From assembly GCA_964001305.1 (NCBI GenBank), contig CAXFAI010000044.1, forward strand, positions 124,001 through 188,000: a DNA stretch of 64,000 bases. Reading direction: 5' to 3'. The translations under genes were made by a program, and so were the position numbers. The DNA is from CAJXMH01 sp964001305 (GTDB lineage Bacteria; Bacteroidota; Bacteroidia; Flavobacteriales_E; Vicingaceae). Under the pieces are notes generated by a model. The model was not told the DNA's origin and ran no database searches. It was given only the letters and a program-made list of their open reading frames with translations. How positions within the stretch are numbered: position 1 is the stretch's first letter; each line of letters starts with the position of its first letter. Positions 60,935-64,000 of this stretch are shown one piece after another.

Positions 60935-62317
60935 TTATCGACTGATTAAGAACTTATTGATTTGTCTTTCTCCATTTTGATCAATTAGAAGAAAGTAGAA
61001 ACCGTTTTGTAATCCTTCAACATTGATTTGCTTAACGCTTCCTGCTTGAATTTGATTACGAACTACAACTGTTTTACCAGAAATGTCTTTCACTTCATAA
61101 TTAAACGTGCCTTCATATCCGCTTAAATCAAAGTTTAAGTTTGTACTTGCAGGGTTAGGGTATATGCTTAGCACTTGGTTTACTTCTTGCTCATCAATGC
61201 CAGTAATCAGTGGATTTTGAACAGTAACACTAAATCCTGGAGATTTTAAGTTACCAAGTGAATCCATTCCTACGGAATCACAATAGGTGCTTACACAATT
61301 TGTCGCTTGATCTCTTACGGTTAAGCAAACATTATAAGTTCCAAAGTTTGCATAGCTATGTTGTGGGTTTTTAGCATTAATTACTGTTCCATCACCAAAA
61401 TCCCAGCTGTACGTATGTGTTTGTCCTGTAGTTGAGTTGTTGTAAAGAATCACTCCGAACGAAGAGCTAGAATCTTTCACTACATTAAAATGAGCAAAAC
61501 AACTTGGGTTTGTGTTTAACTGAATGTACACTGAATCGCTGTAGGTGCTTATACAGCCAGAAACTGAGTCAGCTAAAGATAAAGTAATCCAATATAAACC
61601 ACTTGTAGTGTATGTATGGCTAACAGCCGATTTGTCAAATTTATATACTTGACTAGAGCCATCGCCGAAATCCCATGCATATACTGTTTGATTAGATGCA
61701 GCTGAATAGTTATTAAAAGTTACATTACCGTTATTCCCAATGGAGCTTGTGAAAAAAGCATTACAATAGTTCACATAAACTGTATCGTACTTTGAACAAG
61801 TATTTCCTGAAGCAGTTGTAACATTTAAGGTAGCAACGTATATACCAGCATTAGAGTATGTGTGAACTGGGTTGGTTGAAGTTGAACTATTTCCATCACC
61901 AAAGTCCCAACTATAGCTAGAACCAGTATTTGGATATGATTGGTTATAGAAGCTTACTGTATTTGATGAATTTACAGCGTAAGAATAATTGGCCGTGCAT
62001 CCACCTCCTACAAAAATAGTGTCTAAATAAGAACTAGAGCAACCTAGAGTAGTTGTTAAGTTCAATTGAACTACATAATATCCACCTGTTGAATAGGTAT
62101 GTAACGGGTTTTGAAGAGAAGAAGTATTCCCATCTCCAAAATTCCATTGGTAAGTTGGATTGCCAGCTCTAATAAAAGAACTATCTAAAAATTGAATTGT
62201 ATTGCTTCCGCTTGGGTTTGAATAATGCATAAACCAAGCTTGGCAATTTGTTTGTGCGTCCAATTGGGCAAAGCCTAAAAGGAAGCAAAATGTTAAGAAG
62301 GTAGTAATTTTTTTCAT
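60935..62317 (-). CDS. Four-PKD-repeat T9SS type A protein
   Basis: A 460-residue secreted protein with a signal peptide (TTFLTFCFLLGFAQLDAQ). Four PKD units (YQWNFGDGN, YSWDFGDGN, YAWDFGDGS, YSWDFGDGT) and a type A C-terminus (LSIYPNPASTNLNFDLS, LQNGFYFLLIDQNGE). It is collinear with units 1-3 and 8 of the adjacent 58538 protein, which marks the pair as tandem paralogues. Ends with its own terminator. Confidence 0.9.
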   Translation of the reverse strand: MKKITTFLTFCFLLGFAQLDAQTNCQAWFMHYSNPSGSNTIQFLDSSFIRAGNPTYQWNFGDGNTSSLQNPLHTYSTGGYYVVQLNLTTTLGCSSSYLDTIFVGGGCTANYSYAVNSSNTVSFYNQSYPNTGSSYSWDFGDGNSSTSTNPVHTYSNAGIYVATLNVTTASGNTCSKYDTVYVNYCNAFFTSSIGNNGNVTFNNYSAASNQTVYAWDFGDGSSQVYKFDKSAVSHTYTTSGLYWITLSLADSVSGCISTYSDSVYIQLNTNPSCFAHFNVVKDSSSSFGVILYNNSTTGQTHTYSWDFGDGTVINAKNPQHSYANFGTYNVCLTVRDQATNCVSTYCDSVGMDSLGNLKSPGFSVTVQNPLITGIDEQEVNQVLSIYPNPASTNLNFDLSGYEGTFNYEVKDISGKTVVVRNQIQAGSVKQINVEGLQNGFYFLLIDQNGERQINKFLISR

Positions 62318-62389
62318 GACTTTAATTTTAAGGTTGTTTGCCCTTAATACGCCACAAAAAAAAAGATAGTTGGGTAAGAAGTGAAATTT

Positions 62390-64000
62390 TTATGCGGAAG
62401 CTTTATTCTTTGATACTTCTGACTCCTCATCCATCAATTTCATACATGCTTCAACAATAGCATTTGTATCGTATCTACATTCTGCATAGAGTTGATCTTG
62501 TGAGCCATGTTCAATAATTTTATCAGGTATGCCAAGTCTAATCACATTCGCATGATAACCATGATCGGCCATAAATTCAATTATGGCACTTCCCATACCA
62601 CCTTGTAAACAGCCATCTTCTACTGTTACTATTTTATCGAATTTTCCAAATATCTCATGAAGTAAAACTTCGTCAAGTGGTTTTACGAAGCGCATGTCAT
62701 AATGTGCTGTGCTGATGTTTTTTTCTTCAAGGTTTTGACAAGCAGTAACAGCATAATTTCCAATATGACCTATGCTTAAAATAGCAACATCATTCCCTGA
62801 CTTTACTTTTCTTCCTTGGCCAATTTTAATCTTTTTAAATGGTGTTTTCCAAGATGGCATAACTCCTTGTCCTCTAGGATATCGAATACTAAATGGGCCA
62901 TGATTATCAGCTTGCGCAGTATACATCAAATTTCTAAGTTCCTCCTCATTCATTGGTGCGCTTACAATCATATTTGGAATACAGCGCATGTATGAAATGT
63001 CATAAGCACCGTGATGCGTTGGTCCATCTGCCCCGGCAACTCCTGCCCTGTCGAGACAAAAGATGACTTGTAAGTTTTGCAAGGCTACGTCGTGAATGAC
63101 CTGATCATATGCCCGCTGCATAAAAGAAGAATAGATATTGCAAAATGGAATCATTCCACGTGTAGCGAGTCCAGCAGAAAAAGTTACGGCATGTTGTTCA
63201 GCAATTCCGACATCAAATGCTCTTTCTGGCATCGCTTTCATCATAATATTTAATGAACTACCAGAAGGCATTGCCGGAGTTATCCCAACTATTTTATCAT
63301 TTTTTTCCGCCAATTCTACAATGGAGTGCCCAAAAACGTCCTGGTATTTTGGTGGTTGAGGGTCTTTAGGAGTAACTTTTATGATTTCACCAGTGTCCTT
63401 GTTAAATAAGCCAGGTGCATGCCATTTGGTTTGATCTTCTTCTGCTAGTTTATAGCCTTTCCCTTTGGTAGTTAATATGTGTAAAATCTTAGGGCCTGGA
63501 ATATCTTTTAAATCCTTAAGAACCTCTACAAGGTGAGTCACGTCATGACCATCAATTGGTCCAAAGTATCTAAAATTCAGAGATTCAAATAAGTTGCTTT
63601 GCTTTAACATAGCAGACTTTACTCCATGTTCTACTTTTTGAGCAATAGCTTGTGCATTAGGTCCAAATTTTGAGATTTTTCCCAACAAGGACCAAACTTC
63701 ATCTTTTACTTTGTTGTAAGTATGTGATGTGGTAATGTCTGTCAAGTATTCTTTTAGAGCTCCTACATTAGGGTCTATTGACATGCAGTTGTCATTCAGC
63801 ACTACTAGCATATTAGAATCTTCTACACCTCCATGATTAAGTCCTTCAAAAGCCAAACCGGCTGTCATGGCTCCATCACCAATTACAGCAACGTGTTGAC
63901 GTTGTTTGTCATTTTGTAGTCTTGAACCCACAGCCATGCCTAAAGCCGCTGAAATTGAAGTAGAACTGTGACCTACACCAAATGTATCGTATTCACTTTC
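62390..64000 (-). CDS. dxs: 1-deoxy-D-xylulose-5-phosphate synthase (5' end beyond window)
   Basis: The frame runs open to the window edge: 21 further codons (ending FGVGHSSTSISAALG) lie upstream of the first in-window ATG at 63937. Visible motifs are the thiamine diphosphate motif IGDGAMTAGLAFEGLNHGG ... LNDN, FRYFGPIDGHD, IAEQHAVTFSAGLA and DRAGVAGADGPTHHG. It makes DXP for the MEP isoprenoid route and thiamine/PLP supply. About the first 110 residues are outside the window. Confidence 0.96.
   Translation of the reverse strand, partial: ESEYDTFGVGHSSTSISAALGMAVGSRLQNDKQRQHVAVIGDGAMTAGLAFEGLNHGGVEDSNMLVVLNDNCMSIDPNVGALKEYLTDITTSHTYNKVKDEVWSLLGKISKFGPNAQAIAQKVEHGVKSAMLKQSNLFESLNFRYFGPIDGHDVTHLVEVLKDLKDIPGPKILHILTTKGKGYKLAEEDQTKWHAPGLFNKDTGEIIKVTPKDPQPPKYQDVFGHSIVELAEKNDKIVGITPAMPSGSSLNIMMKAMPERAFDVGIAEQHAVTFSAGLATRGMIPFCNIYSSFMQRAYDQVIHDVALQNLQVIFCLDRAGVAGADGPTHHGAYDISYMRCIPNMIVSAPMNEEELRNLMYTAQADNHGPFSIRYPRGQGVMPSWKTPFKKIKIGQGRKVKSGNDVAILSIGHIGNYAVTACQNLEEKNISTAHYDMRFVKPLDEVLLHEIFGKFDKIVTVEDGCLQGGMGSAIIEFMADHGYHANVIRLGIPDKIIEHGSQDQLYAECRYDTNAIVEACMKLMDEESEVSKNKASA

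Overview
The window is AT-rich chromosomal DNA from a member of the Bacteroidota, most likely a free-living, probably marine lineage in or near the Flavobacteriales. The evidence is seven large secreted proteins with type IX secretion (T9SS) C-terminal signals (four type A 'YPNP' domains, three gliding-motility type B 'FTPNGDGIND' domains), Bacteroidota-specific families (DUF2480, DUF3332), a SUF Fe-S operon, the futalosine menaquinone enzyme MqnC, and promoter elements matching the Bacteroidota -7 consensus TAnnTTTG in place of sigma-70 TATAAT boxes. I see no rRNA, CRISPR array, intact insertion sequence or prophage. Most of the window is well-ordered core genome.

Layout. 1-2.5 kb: a PutP-like symporter (cut by the window edge) and a glutamate/cysteine-sulfinate-type PLP decarboxylase diverge from a cysteine dioxygenase, together forming a likely cysteine-to-hypotaurine route. 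2.5-7 kb: an arylsulfotransferase-like lipoprotein, a YpdA-like flavoprotein and a TPR protein fused to a protein-arginine-methyltransferase domain. 7-10.8 kb: a zinc/metal island with two COG0523 GTPases, a DUF1826 protein and a MerC-like membrane protein in one operon, divergent from a Fur/Zur-type regulator, with a perfect 13-nt palindrome between them. 10.8-11.3 kb: a CAT-anticodon tRNA, a decayed copy of it interrupted by a GC-rich palindrome, and a second palindrome-associated remnant. 11.3-16.2 kb: LD-carboxypeptidase, YraN, PAP2-like membrane protein, rpoN and asnS. 16.2-21.4 kb: two large T9SS cargo proteins. 21.8-28.3 kb: a TetR-TolC-MFP-RND efflux operon.

28.3-33.4 kb: lipid and housekeeping operons (fabH-accB-accC; pdxA-yceD-rpmF). 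33.4-38.8 kb: mqnC, a T9SS type B protein, ribE, and convergent metF. 38.8-46.7 kb: a 1159-residue T9SS type B protein, lepA, a Tiki/EreA-like lipoprotein and thiL. 46.8-53.6 kb: an IscA-SufB-SufC-SufD-SufS-SufE-SufT operon followed by a structured 0.4-kb non-coding gap and DUF2480. 53.7-62.3 kb: DUF3332, a T9SS propeller protein, and a block in which a PKD-repeat T9SS protein, an ECF sigma factor and an envelope-spanning anti-sigma-like/beta-barrel protein are packed like one operon, next to a shorter paralogous PKD protein. The window ends inside dxs.

The points I consider most worth follow-up are the TPR-PRMT fusion, the palindrome inserted in the T-loop of a tRNA pseudogene, the zinc island with its candidate operator, the PKD/ECF-sigma/barrel operon, and the structured gap after the SUF operon. 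Functions come from reading motifs and recalled family knowledge; no database search was run.
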